64,000 bases of DNA, taken from NCBI GenBank assembly GCA_949130495.1, contig OX422221.1, positions 149,257,405 to 149,321,404 of the forward strand, read 5' to 3'. Position 1 is the first letter of the stretch. The number at the start of each line of letters is the position of its first letter. The notes beneath the pieces were generated by a model. It was given only the letters and a program-made list of their open reading frames with translations, was not told where the DNA came from and ran no database searches. The stretch is from Sambucus nigra (lineage: Eukaryota > Streptophyta > Magnoliopsida > Dipsacales > Adoxaceae). This document shows, piece by piece, positions 22,434 through 32,804 of this stretch. The position numbers were made by a program, and so were the translations under genes.

Positions 22434-23374
22434 TTGTGATTTATCCTACTATGTGTGCTTATCACATGAGAAAGATAGTGATGTTTAAAATAACCTAAGA
22501 AAGTGGAAATTTAACATCTATTTGGTGAACCCTAAATTGATTTAAATTATATTGGAAAATAAATCAATAACGTATTGTATGGGTAACACGAGTGAGTACT
22601 AGGAGTAAGTATGTATACTAAGCTAAAGGACTTCAACTAGTTAAACGGGGTAATATAACTACGACGGGTTAGTAGAATATATTAGGTGTGCACAATAGCT
22701 TAGGGGGGAGACCTTAAGTGAGAGCACTTGAAACTAACATGAATATAATATTTGCTGATTATGCATTTTAAATACTTGTAAATATTTTTAAACCGTTTTA
22801 CTCGGGCTCTGACCCATTTTTCCAAATCTATTTTGTAAAAAAAATCATTTTAGGTGCCCAACCACAGGGACTCCCAGCTTAGGAGTTCATTCTCATTTGA
22901 CGTGTTGCGGTTTTTGTGGATGATTGCAGGACCTCGGTAGTACACGCCTCCTTTCATGTCAGATATGATAAATCATTTTACTTATCTAAGTTAGGAATGT
23001 AGACCACCTTCTAGTGATTTATAGAGACATTGTACCTCATTTATTTTTAGTTGTTGAATTCAGTTTTAGATATGGATTATTGTATTGGAGTTTCAGGATG
23101 GAGTGTTCATTCCAGTCATATCTTATTTGATTCAGTTATTTCGTTCTTTATGATATAGGCTAATTATAATGGTCAATGTGGTTTATTTAATTATTTTTTT
23201 CAAATCATTTCATGTTAACTTAAAAGATTAAAATTTCATATTGTCTTAATTAACTAATGTAGGTGATTAGTAATTAACAGTTTTCGACAGTGATTCTAAG
23301 AATGAACCAATTGGATATTATGTCTTACTTATAAAGGACTGGTCACCCAATGTTTAATTGGGAGTGGTGTCTCG
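20457..23374 (+). repeat. Second LTR of element A, about 2.9 kb
   Basis: Starts TGTAACACCCTGTAATTTTA and aligns over its full length with the 5' LTR once the Helitron and element B are removed. Its end is placed by comparison with element C, where the LTR ends two bases before the primer site. Because it is followed by a primer site and a gag start (23377, 23562), it serves as a 3' LTR for the internal region on its left and as a 5' LTR for that on its right. Confidence 0.87.
22366..22430. repeat. (TA)n microsatellite in the LTR
   Basis: Uninterrupted TA run of about 60 bases; counterpart of the tract split by the Helitron in the other LTR. Confidence 0.95.
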
Positions 23375-23376
23375 GA

Positions 23377-23388
23377 TGGTGTCAGAGC
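23377..23388 (+). other. Primer binding site after the second LTR
   Basis: TGGTGTCAGAGC, one mismatch from the tRNA-Met site TGGTATCAGAGC, followed by ATCAGG as in the other two copies. Its presence after an LTR that also has a polypurine tract before it shows a tandem arrangement. Confidence 0.8.
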
Positions 23389-23561
23389 ATCAGGTTTTAA
23401 AGTCCTTTGGATCTATGCCACTTATTATGGTTTTTGCATAGTGTACTTTGATATTGATCCCTATTATTTGGACTTTTGTATTCTTTATTACGCATTCGCG
23501 TCTTTAGCTATTTTAAGACATATTAAATTATGGACCGATGGAAAGTTCGCTCTGGTTTCAG

Positions 23562-23971
23562 ATGCGTCCCCGAAATGAACCACGAGCCACCCCAGAGACA
23601 CCGCCAGAGCCTCAACGAGCTCCAGCCCAGGGTACCATAAATCCTTCAGAGGTTGCCACTATAGTTGCATAGGCAGTTAATATAGCATTGGCTACAGTTA
23701 CACAACAAGCACCACCCGAGGCACAGGTCGTGGAACCAGTTCAAATACAGGCGTTCCTTTATTATTGGGAGAGAGTTATAGATACCTTCTAGAAAGCACA
23801 CCCTCCCGAGTTCCAGGGTAGTTTAGACGTAGCGGTTGCTAGCCAGTGGAAGAAAGACATCTAGAGCCATTTGAGTATGCATGAGTGAACGAACGTTTAG
23901 AGGTATATTTTAGCTACATTTAAGCTAGTTAGTGTGGAACTGCAGTGGTCGGAGTCTGTTACCACTGCAGA
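23562..23971 (+). pseudogene. Truncated second gag of the element A tandem, cut by a CACTA element
   Basis: Starts ATGCGTCCCCGAAATGAAC, keeps CGA where the two other gag copies have TGA, and reads PEPQRAPAQGT, TVTQQAPPEAQ, KAHPPEFQGSLDVAVASQWKKD and LATFKLV. Several stops interrupt it (for example TAG for CAG near 23670 and 23792). Coding sequence ends in the stretch matching LQWWESVTTAE, where CACTACAAG begins at 23972. The rest of this internal region is not seen in the window. Confidence 0.82.
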
Positions 23972-23986
23972 CACTACAAGAAAAAT
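23972..23986 (+). repeat. CACTA 5' terminal inverted repeat
   Basis: CACTACAAGAAAAAT. The three bases before it are AGA, the candidate 3-bp target duplication; its partner copy is not seen. Confidence 0.9.
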
Positions 23987-23994
23987 GAATATTA

Positions 23995-24460
23995 GGGACA
24001 GGAGTATTTGGGACGGCCGTGTCGTTTTGTCCCTTATGCTATACCAAAAGGGACGGTTTTAATTACCGTCCTTTTTAATAGTATCAAAAGGGATGGTTTT
24101 TAAAAACCATCCCTTTTGTTAGTAGCAAAAAGAAAAGTAATTAAAACCGTCCCTTAAAGTATATAAGAATTTTTGGCACTGATTTTTCCCGAGCTAATTT
24201 AAGGGACGGAATTTTAAACCGTTCCATTTGGTGTAGCAAATACGGCGAATTTTAAAAATCCGTCCCTTTTACAATACCAAATGGGACAGTTTAAAATTCC
24301 GTCCCATTTAGTGTAAATTGAATTTTTATTTTTTTCTAAACTAGTATTTGGGACGGATTTTTTAACCGTCCCTTTTAGTATACCAAAAAAGACAGTTTTA
24401 AAATCCGTGCCTATCAATATAGCAAAAGGGACGGTTTTTTCTGACCCTTTTAATGGTTTT
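23995..24460. repeat. CACTA subterminal repeats with GGGACGG/CCGTCCC palindromes
   Basis: About 15 copies of the motif (A)GGGACGGTTTT or its inverse AAAACCGTCCCTTTT alternate every 30-40 bp, often as a pair facing each other across 3-15 bases, so many form hairpins. CACTA elements carry subterminal repeats that bind their TNPA-type protein; the arrangement fits, though binding here is inference. Confidence 0.85.
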
Positions 24461-25978
24461 CCTAATTTTCCCCCACTTATTTTCATTTGTTCCCAATCAG
24501 TACCCTAACCTCTACGAAAGCAAACTCCTTCTCTCTCTCTCTCTATGTGGCTGCTCTCACACTCTCTCTCGTATCCCTCCGTCGCTCTGCCCCCTCCACC
24601 TCCTCCTCCCTCCCATGCGCCTCCTCCTCTCCACTGCGCAGCCCTAACTCCTGTGCCTCCTCCTCTCTCCCATGGGCATCCTCCTCTCCCCTGCGCAGCC
24701 ATACCCCCGCTCTACCCCCTCGGCCTCCTCCTCTCCCCTGCACAGTCCTCCCTCACGCACAACACAAGTATTATCTCCCTCTCGCTATATATATATATAT
24801 AGCGAGAGAGAGAGAGAGAGATGTGTGTACACGATCTGTAGTGATTTGTTTAGACATTTCTAACAGATTTGCATAGATTGTTATCATATTAGTTTAAGCA
24901 TTTTTTACAGTTTTGTTTAGTTATTATTTTAACATACTAGTTAGGTCTTTTTATGCATTTAATATCAGTAAGTGAAAAGCACATTTTTAAATATTTACAG
25001 GAAACCAGATTTAAAAAATAAAAAATAAAAATCAGCTTGGATTACCGGATCGGACTATCGAATTGTTAACAAATTTGGATTCGATTACCAATGTACTGAT
25101 CCGTCTGATTATCGAATCCCGTCCAAATTCGAAAATGTCAAACGGATTCTAGCTACAAAATTTAACATTTTTTATGGTTTTTTTATAATTTTAAACTCGC
25201 GTCTCCAACTACATTGCTACTAAACATGTCTAAAGAACATGTTGATGTTTTAAAATACTTTGAATATAGTTTTTTTAATTAAACTTTTTATATATGTGTG
25301 GATGTTTTAATTTTTGACCTCATTGTTGTGGTACTCACGAAATCTGAATTTTTATATATCCCATGAACCAAATGAGAACGAAGGATTTGATTTTTTTTCC
25401 AATTTATTGTTGATTTGTACTCTATCCATGTTTAATTAAGAATTCGCATTTAACTCTCAAAAGTTTAAACGAAAAGGGACTTTAAGAAAAAAAGACCTAA
25501 AATCAAAATAGATAACTAATTTAGAACGTCGTTTGTTGATTTCAATCCTATTATATACTTTATGTGAAGCCTTTAATATCTTTACTCAAGATTTTATAGC
25601 AACTACTGAAATATGGAATGACTATTGTACGTGAATAAATTATATTCTGATATGGAGAGTTAATACATTCTTAATCTTTAAAGCATTAAAAAAGATATTG
25701 ATATTGATGGAGAAGTAGAATATATGATCTCATATTTTTCAAATGCAAAACATAGTTTTCTCATTGTAGAGCTTTCTATTTTCAACAACGTTGAACATAT
25801 AGTACGAAAGAAAGTTGTCTTAATTAATCACAGAGGGTATTCAAAATCTCTTAGGGATGAGAAATGAAAGGGAATTTTATCGATTTAGAGACATAAATGT
25901 TTTGAGTCTATGCATACGAACACGTTTAGAACATTGATATATATAGTTGTTACTTTAATGTAATTGCGTCTCTCTCTC

Positions 25979-26034
<56 letters not shown>

Positions 26035-26123
26035 CATACACACACAAATGATATTCAAATGCAATTATGTATATATTTATATATCTTTTTTTCAATAGGT
26101 AATAAGGGTTCAATAAGATCAAT
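24461..26123 (+). other. CACTA leader and non-coding spacer
   Basis: A C/T-rich stretch (24520-24770) rich in CTCTCT and CCTCCTC resembles a plant promoter-proximal or 5' untranslated region. A perfect 30-bp palindrome lies at 24779-24808. From 24850 to 25960 the sequence is AT-rich with no supported gene; it may hold a large first intron. CT and TA microsatellites sit at 25970-26040. Short frames rich in Pro/Ser or Gly/Arg in 24450-24880 are artefacts of the C/T repeats. Confidence 0.5.
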
Positions 26124-29100
26124 ATGGATAAGAGTTGGATCGGAGGAGATAGGACCACAAAGGCGTACGCCAATGGAGTTCAAATCTTTATTGATTTTGC
26201 ATATAGAAATAAGAATATTCTTACTTCTAGCATCAAATGCCCATGTAGTACTTGTGTTAATCGTGTCTACTAGAACTCACAAACTACGAGGAATCACATA
26301 GAAATGTATGGTTTCGAAAAAAGTTACAAGAATTGGAATTATCATGGGGAATCATTGGGTGATTTTAATATCAACGTAAATAGTTGGAGCGATGGTATGG
26401 TTGTTGATGATGTATTAGCCGATTTGAACTTAGGGGAAAGCATGATTACAATGGTTCAAGAAGGAAGGGGGATTCCATGTATAGAGGAAAATATGGGCAA
26501 TGATGAAGAACCTAACATCGAAGATCATGACGTGCCGGACACAGACCTCCCAAAATATTTTAGACTTTAAAAGAGGCAAAAAGTGAGTTGTATGAGAATT
26601 GTCCTAAGGACATTACCGAGTTGTCATTTGTTGTTGAATTATTGCACCTGAAACAACTAAATGGATGGACAAATCGTTGTTTTACGATGTTTATGTTATT
26701 CTTGCAGATGGTGTTCCCGAAAGCCAAGATTCCAAAATCCTTCTATCAAGCTAATAAATTGACAAAAGATTTAGGATTTAAGTATGAAACGTGGGATGCA
26801 TGTCCTACTAGTTGTACGTTGTTTCGAAATGAGAGCGAGAAACTTGAGAAATGAAAAATTTATGGGGAATCTAGGTTCAAAAATGAATTTGATAGTGGCG
26901 AGGGTACAAAAGTAGCAGCGAAAAAGGTAAGGTATTTTCCTTTGAAACCGAGATTACAACGATTGTATTGGTCAACGCATACTACTCCACTAATGAAATG
27001 GCATGCTGATGAATGGATCGATGATGGCGTGTTGAGGCATCCCGCTGACTCCTTTGCATGGAAGACATTTAATGAGCGAAATCCATCTTTTGCGAGTGAT
27101 TGTCGTAATGTTAGACTTGTGCTAGAAACTGATGGATTCAATCCATTTGGTAATATGAGCATTGCTTACAGTACTTGGCCTATTGTGCTAATGGTATTAA
27201 AATTTCCCTAATGGTTGTGTATGAAACAACCCCACTTAATTTTGTCTGTTCTTGTTAACAGACCAAAAGTGCCCGGTGATAAAATTGATATATATTTACA
27301 GCCACTAATTGATGAGTTGGAAGAGTTATGGGCTAATGGGGTACGTACTTATGATGAACCAGCGAAATAATTTTTCCAGTTACATGCGGCATTGTTATGG
27401 ACAATTAGCGATTTTTTTGGTTATGCCATGTTATCAGGATGGAGCACAAAAGGTGAATTTGCTTGTCCTTGTTGCAATAAGGATCACTAAGCTATACGAT
27501 TGAAGAACGGTCGTAAGTAATGTTATTGGGGACATCGTCGATTCTTACCAATGCGACATAAATTTTGGAAAGAAAAAGTTACATTTAATGGAAAGTTGAT
27601 ATGAGGCCCCCACCATTGAAACCAACTGGATCACAACTTCTACAATAATTAAATGATAATGACATTATAACTGAATATAAGAAAGAAGACGTGATAAAAA
27701 GAATGATAAGAGACCAAAAGGAAATTGAGCTTGCAAAAAAGTCTAAAGGTAATATTCTGAAAAAAGACTGAATTGGAAGAAGAAAAGTATCTTTTTTGAA
27801 TTTTGCAATATTGGGAGCATAATTTGATTCACTACATTCTTGATGTCATGAATATTGAGATTGTTTTTTATGACAATATTCTTTTTACATTGTTGGTCAT
27901 CAAAGGGAAAATAAAGGATAATTTAAATTCTCACAAAGACCTCAAAGAGATGAGTATTAGGTGCATGCTACATCCTCAACCGCGAGGAGAAAATCAACAG
28001 TATGTGGCCCAACAGATTTTACGATGAGCAACAAAGACAAGGATATATTCTTGAAAGTGTTGCTGAATCTCAAAGTTCCAAATGGTTATTCATCGAGAGA
28101 GAAGAATTGGGAGACTTAAGAGTCATGAAAATCACATTCTAATGAAACAAGTACTCCCGATGGCTGTACGTAGGGTATTGCCAAAGCATGTTGTCAAAGC
28201 TTTAACTGAATTAAGTAATTGCTTTGTGATACTATGCTCAAGTGTAAATACTTTAGCTGACTTGGAGAAATTTAAAGACTGTATGGCTCTTACTTTATGC
28301 AGTCTCGAGATGATATTCCCTCCAGGATTTTTTCATGTGATGGAACATTTGCCCACGCATTTGACTGATGAATTATTAATTTTCAGGTCAGTGCTTTATC
28401 GTTGGATATATCCAATGGAAAGGTATTTATACATATTGAAACTCTATGTGCAAAATCGTGCTCATTGTAAGGCCTCAATTGTAAGTTTGTACTTTTAAAA
28501 GAGTGCATGACCTTTTGCTCGAGGTATTTGGGTGATAACGTGGAAACCAAGTCTAGTCGACCTATTAGAACATATGACAAATGTAATGACTCTGGTCGCG
28601 CTGTTGGGAAACAAGTTCAAATTCAACTTGATGAAGAAACATTGGTTCAAGCCCATCATTATGTGCTTTTCAACACTGATTCAGTGGCACCATTCATCGA
28701 GTAAGTTAATTTTCTACCTTAACAACGTGCGCAAATTTGTTACTTGTAGGTTTTTATACATATATTAAGAAATTGACATGTGTGAATTTTTATAGAAAAC
28801 ATGTTGTGGAACTTTCAAAAGAGTATCCTCAACATTCACAGCACCATTTTCAACGCCTTCATAACGAAAAATTCAGCACATGGTTTAAGAATCATGTTAG
28901 TCGGTTTATTTCTTGTTAATCTTATTAGTGCTATAGTATATTTTCTATATAAAACTTTGATTACCTTTTTTGTTGGGCAAATATCAGGTGAGCATCTTGA
29001 CAAATAACGCCCAACTACTCGACGAAATTAGGAGTTTACCTTTAGGCCCTCTAAATGATGATTTTAGATTCCATTCTTATATATTTCATGGTTTTCAATT

Positions 29101-29566
29101 TTGGACAAAGGTGGTTGATCAATGTAGAAAAACTCAAAATAGTGGGGTGGTTCTAAAATCTTCACATATAAGTTATTCTAGCCATGGAGACAAAAATCCT
29201 CTTTTAGGGGATGTTACTTTCTATGGACAAGTTACAGACATCATTGAGATTCGTTACATCAACGACATGAAATTTGTCTTATTCAAATGCGATTGGATCG
29301 ATAACTGTATGGATAAAAAATTATATGAATTTAACTTTACACTAGTTAACTTTAACTATTTGTTATATAAAGCTAATCGAGTTGGTGATGAACCTTTTAT
29401 CCTAGCATCTCAAGCAGAACAAGTTTGGTATGTGGAAGACCCATTAGAATCAGACTGGCATGTTGTTGTTTCGATGACACGAAGAGACAAATTTGATGGA
29501 TATTCAACCAATGAAGACTTAGATGTCCATGGAGTTGAGCCATTTAGCATGCAACAACTAGATTAA
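26124..29566 (+). pseudogene. TNP2-like CACTA transposase pseudogene (Transposase_21, DUF4218, DUF4216)
   Basis: The start MDKSWI is followed by a family-typical N-terminus with CPCSTC and MYGFEKSYKNWNYHGE. Next comes the TNP2 core: LVLETDGFNPFGNMS (about 27118), KVPGDKIDIYLQPLIDEL, LLWTISDFFGYAMLSGWSTK and CPCCNKDH. A WEHNLIHYILDVMNIE block follows at 27810. Then DUF4218 features (28080-28700: KQVLPMAVRRVLPKHV, LEMIFPPGFFHVM) and a DUF4216 exon (28988-29566: VTDIIEIRY, FVLFKCDW). An intron at about 28702-28795 still splices in frame. Damage includes a TAG near 26271, a frameshift near 26568, stops near 26852 and 27208, a frameshift near 28493 and a rotted stretch at 27600-27800. The protein would cut and join the element's ends. 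Confidence 0.9.
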
Positions 29567-29882
29567 GATAAAAATGTATCTTTGACGAGGAAAGGGATAG
29601 ATGGCTCCATAATTGAAATAACCATTCTTGATGATGACAATGGTATGGAGGAAGAAAGGGATGAAGTTATTGAGGAATGACGGTATGGTGGTTCAAATGG
29701 TTTAACTTTGTTACCTCTGTATTATGTTAGTGAGAACATATCGGAGTAACAAATTGATGATTGAAATGGATGTTTTATTAAATCTTTGTTCTCGTATATA
29801 TGTATTGCCTTTTATTTATTAATATTAACGGTTATCTTATAAATGTTGTGCTTAAATTTTTTAGATATTATGACAGGAAACA

Positions 29883-32570
29883 ATGAGGTCTTCTGTAAAT
29901 TTTAATGATAATACTAAGAATGAATTAGAAGAATTTGAAAATTCATCTTTTAAATAGGGCACTCCAATAACTTTGTATGGATTCCATAAAATTGAATTAT
30001 GTCGTTACTTGGAAAAATGTGGGAAATAGATATCAGGACAATATTTGTTTGAAAAAATAGTCCAGATGCTACCACCATGCCGGGATAAAGAAAAAGAAAA
30101 GATATTTCAAAAACATAATTCAACATGTGGAGAGAAATTAGTAGAGCTACTAGAGGAGGAAGAGCGAGACTTGCATCCTTTATGGATAGAATTTGAGCAA
30201 CATAAAATGAGCCCAAATTTAAATGTGCGAGATCATATGCATAACAAAGAAAGAGTATACAACATTTTAAAGAGGAGAGGTTTTTGTCCTAACATAATTA
30301 TTCTCGTGCATGCGATTGTGAGTACGCTTCCACCCACGTGGCCAATTTCATCTATTATTAAGAGGATAAAATGTGGTTGGCTCAATATGAGGGATTTGGC
30401 AGATTTTCAAGAAGAAATAGAAAGGTATTGAAAATGCATACAATCAAAGGAAATATGATGTATTGTAACTTTTCATTTTTTGTTTCATGTATAACGTTTA
30501 TTAATATTTATTTTAACATATATGATTTTTATACAGATCTCTCATGCCAACTAAACGCCCTTCTCATCCCGTGGGAGTAGGAGGGTCACCGAATTCTCAA
30601 GCAGAAATGACCCGCCCATGTGCTCGGACATCAATAGGATCACATCAGTCTCAACTAGAGTTATCTCAGTCAATGATATACCAACCCTCAGATAATATGG
30701 GTGCAGGTATGTGTCTACCTATCTAGTAGAGAATTGTAAAAATCTACTAAAAATATTTTACTTTTATAATTATTCATATCATATTTTCTTTTAAACTTTG
30801 ATCAGGTAGTGCTGCGGGTACACCATTAAGAACTCAAAATGGTCCCTCTACTTGTGTGAAACGTAGAGCGTTTCCCAAACCATGGAAAGAATGGGACAGT
30901 GGTCGAAAATTGATAATTGGGTGGAACAACGACTATCAACCAATTGAACCCAATGGGAAGAACCTTGCGAGTTAGTTGGGATATTTCGCTAGACAAGGAT
31001 CGTTATTTCCTTTGGATGTGGACGATTGGAGAACAGTATCGGAGGAAAATATCGATATAGTTTGGGATAGCGTGAAGGTACTTGTCTATCATTGTTAATA
31101 TAAATTTGAATATTTTAAAATGCTCAGTTAAAGCATTTGAGTTAACAAAATTCTTATGCATAACAAAACGCATAGTACTTGATTAAAAGTTTGAATTGCA
31201 CAACATTGAATTGCTTAAATCTTCCCTATATTTGGCAAAGTTTTCTATGTGAAAAAAAACTACCGAACAATACAAACGTGGGGCAAATTGTTTGTGAAAC
31301 CCATTGGCCATGGAAAAATAGTCTAACCAAACGGACCCTAACTTAATACACCAATCAAATTATCTATATTTAATTTATTTATATTATTTTTTTCATAGCG
31401 CAATACAAATGCCCCTGAAAGATTTAAGACAATTTGTTTTCAAATGCTGGACAATGCTTGGAGGCGCTTTAAGTAACGTATCAAAAACGACTATTATGAG
31501 GCGTATGACAATGACAAAGATCGACTTGAAAATGTACCTCTCCAAGTTGATCCCGATATATGGCCTAAATTAGTGACTTATTGAGGTGAAAAAGAAACGG
31601 TGGTATGACATATGTAGAATTACTTTCTATTTATTTTTGTTGATTGTTTATATATATTAAAATTGTACCATGATTTAACTTTTTATATAGCAAGTGGTGG
31701 CCAAAAACACCGAAAATAGGGCAAACCTTTTTGCCCGCCCTAGGATTGGGAGGACATCAATTCTCAAGTTGTAGAAAAGGTTAACATCATATTTTATATT
31801 CCTTACATATTCTTTTATGTTTTTAGTTTGAGGACAATTATGTTGAATTTCATCATTACCATTATGAACGTAATATGTTTTTTGTTCTTATCTTACTTAA
31901 AAAACAATAGATGAAAAAATCCAACTTGCCTATCGACAAGCTTGGTATATATAGAGAGACTAGAAGGTTGAAGGATAAGACGTATAGTATGGAGGATGGA
32001 GTGGGTGGTATAAAGGTATTATATTTTAATGTCCATTCTTAATACCTAATGTAAAAAATATTGCAATGAACGTTTTATGGTATTTCGCACTATTTCAAAC
32101 TATTTTCTTAATTTGTAGGAAGGTATACCAAGACATTTGAATGCGATAGAAGAACAACAACAAAATGACCTGAAAATGAGAGATCAAATCTATGAGGATG
32201 TCATTGGTCGTGATGGACATGGACGTGCATTATGTAGGGGAGTTGTTATTCGACCACCATCTGTATGGTCCATGCCTTATCACTTTTACGAGAGCAAGAT
32301 CGAAAGGTTGCAAAAGAGGATTGAGGAGGGAGAGACTCGTCATTGTGAAAAGATGGATAAGAGGATTGAGGAGGGAGAGACTCGTTATTGTGAAGAAATG
32401 GATAAGAGGAGGGAGGATGGAGGAGGGAGAGATTCGTCATCGTCAAGAGATCCAAGAGTTGAATGAACTAATGTCACAGACCACCAACAAATTGTTTCGT
32501 ATAATAAAAAAATGCTAGATTCCTAATTCCACCAGATGATTCTCCGAGTACTTCCAATGTCCAGCTGTAG
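29883..32570 (+). pseudogene. Second CACTA gene, Transposase_24-like (Ptta/En/Spm), multi-exon
   Basis: Seven exons can be followed by GT...AG borders whose phases agree where checked: about 29883-30424, 30537-30706, 30806-31077, 31399-31601, 31691-31777, 31911-32013 and 32120 to about 32570. The exon at 30806 carries WKEWDSGRKLIIGW and LGYFARQGSLFPLDVDDWR, typical of the plant Transposase_24 family; later exons continue it (ERFKTICFQMLDNAWRRFK, RLKDKTYSMEDG). The last exon has an acidic/basic repeat EEGETRHCEKMDKRI copied two to three times, likely coiled coil. The first exon (GFCPNIIILVHAIVST, DLADFQEEIER) I do not recognise. Stops at 29955 and 30027 and in three later exons make it a pseudogene. 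By analogy it would be the TNPA-like DNA-binding partner. Confidence 0.8.
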
Positions 32571-32804
32571 GGAACAGGTATCCTCATTTATCATCGTTAT
32601 CCAATTATAATGAAGAAATTATTTTGCATAGGAATACTAAATTGTACAATTATATCTGAGAAATCACAAAACAAAGCAACACCGACTTATGTATTAAACA
32701 AAACCAAATCAGAATAGAAAGAATAGTTAATATTTTTACAAAAAAACATGTTTTCATAATTAAAATGATGGCATTGCCACACTTTATTCTTGTCGTTTAA
32801 AGTT
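32571..32804. other. AT-rich junction between CACTA and satellite
   Basis: No gene and no CACTA terminus is visible. The last 40 bases (TTTTTGCAAAAATATAGGCTT) already resemble the satellite motif TTTGCAAAAATTTAGACTT, so the array fades in here as a degenerate monomer. Confidence 0.5.

Larger units (their letters stand above)
23972..32570 (+). mobile_element. CACTA (En/Spm-type) DNA transposon, 5' part, 3' end not found
   Basis: Begins with CACTACAAGAAAAAT, the classic CACTA terminus, directly inside a gag gene. It is followed by dense subterminal inverted repeats, a leader and two plus-strand multi-exon transposase-related genes in the usual order. The complementary end (ATTTTTCTTGTAGTG) is not visible between the last exon and the satellite array that begins near 32805, and I did not spot it later. 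Either the satellite lies inside the element or the right end was lost. Both genes carry stops, so this copy is not autonomous now. Confidence 0.88.

Noticed and set aside
24450..24880. Pro/Ser-rich and Gly/Arg-rich open frames at the CACTA leader
   Set aside because: They come from C/T-rich repeats read in several frames on both strands and show no protein features.
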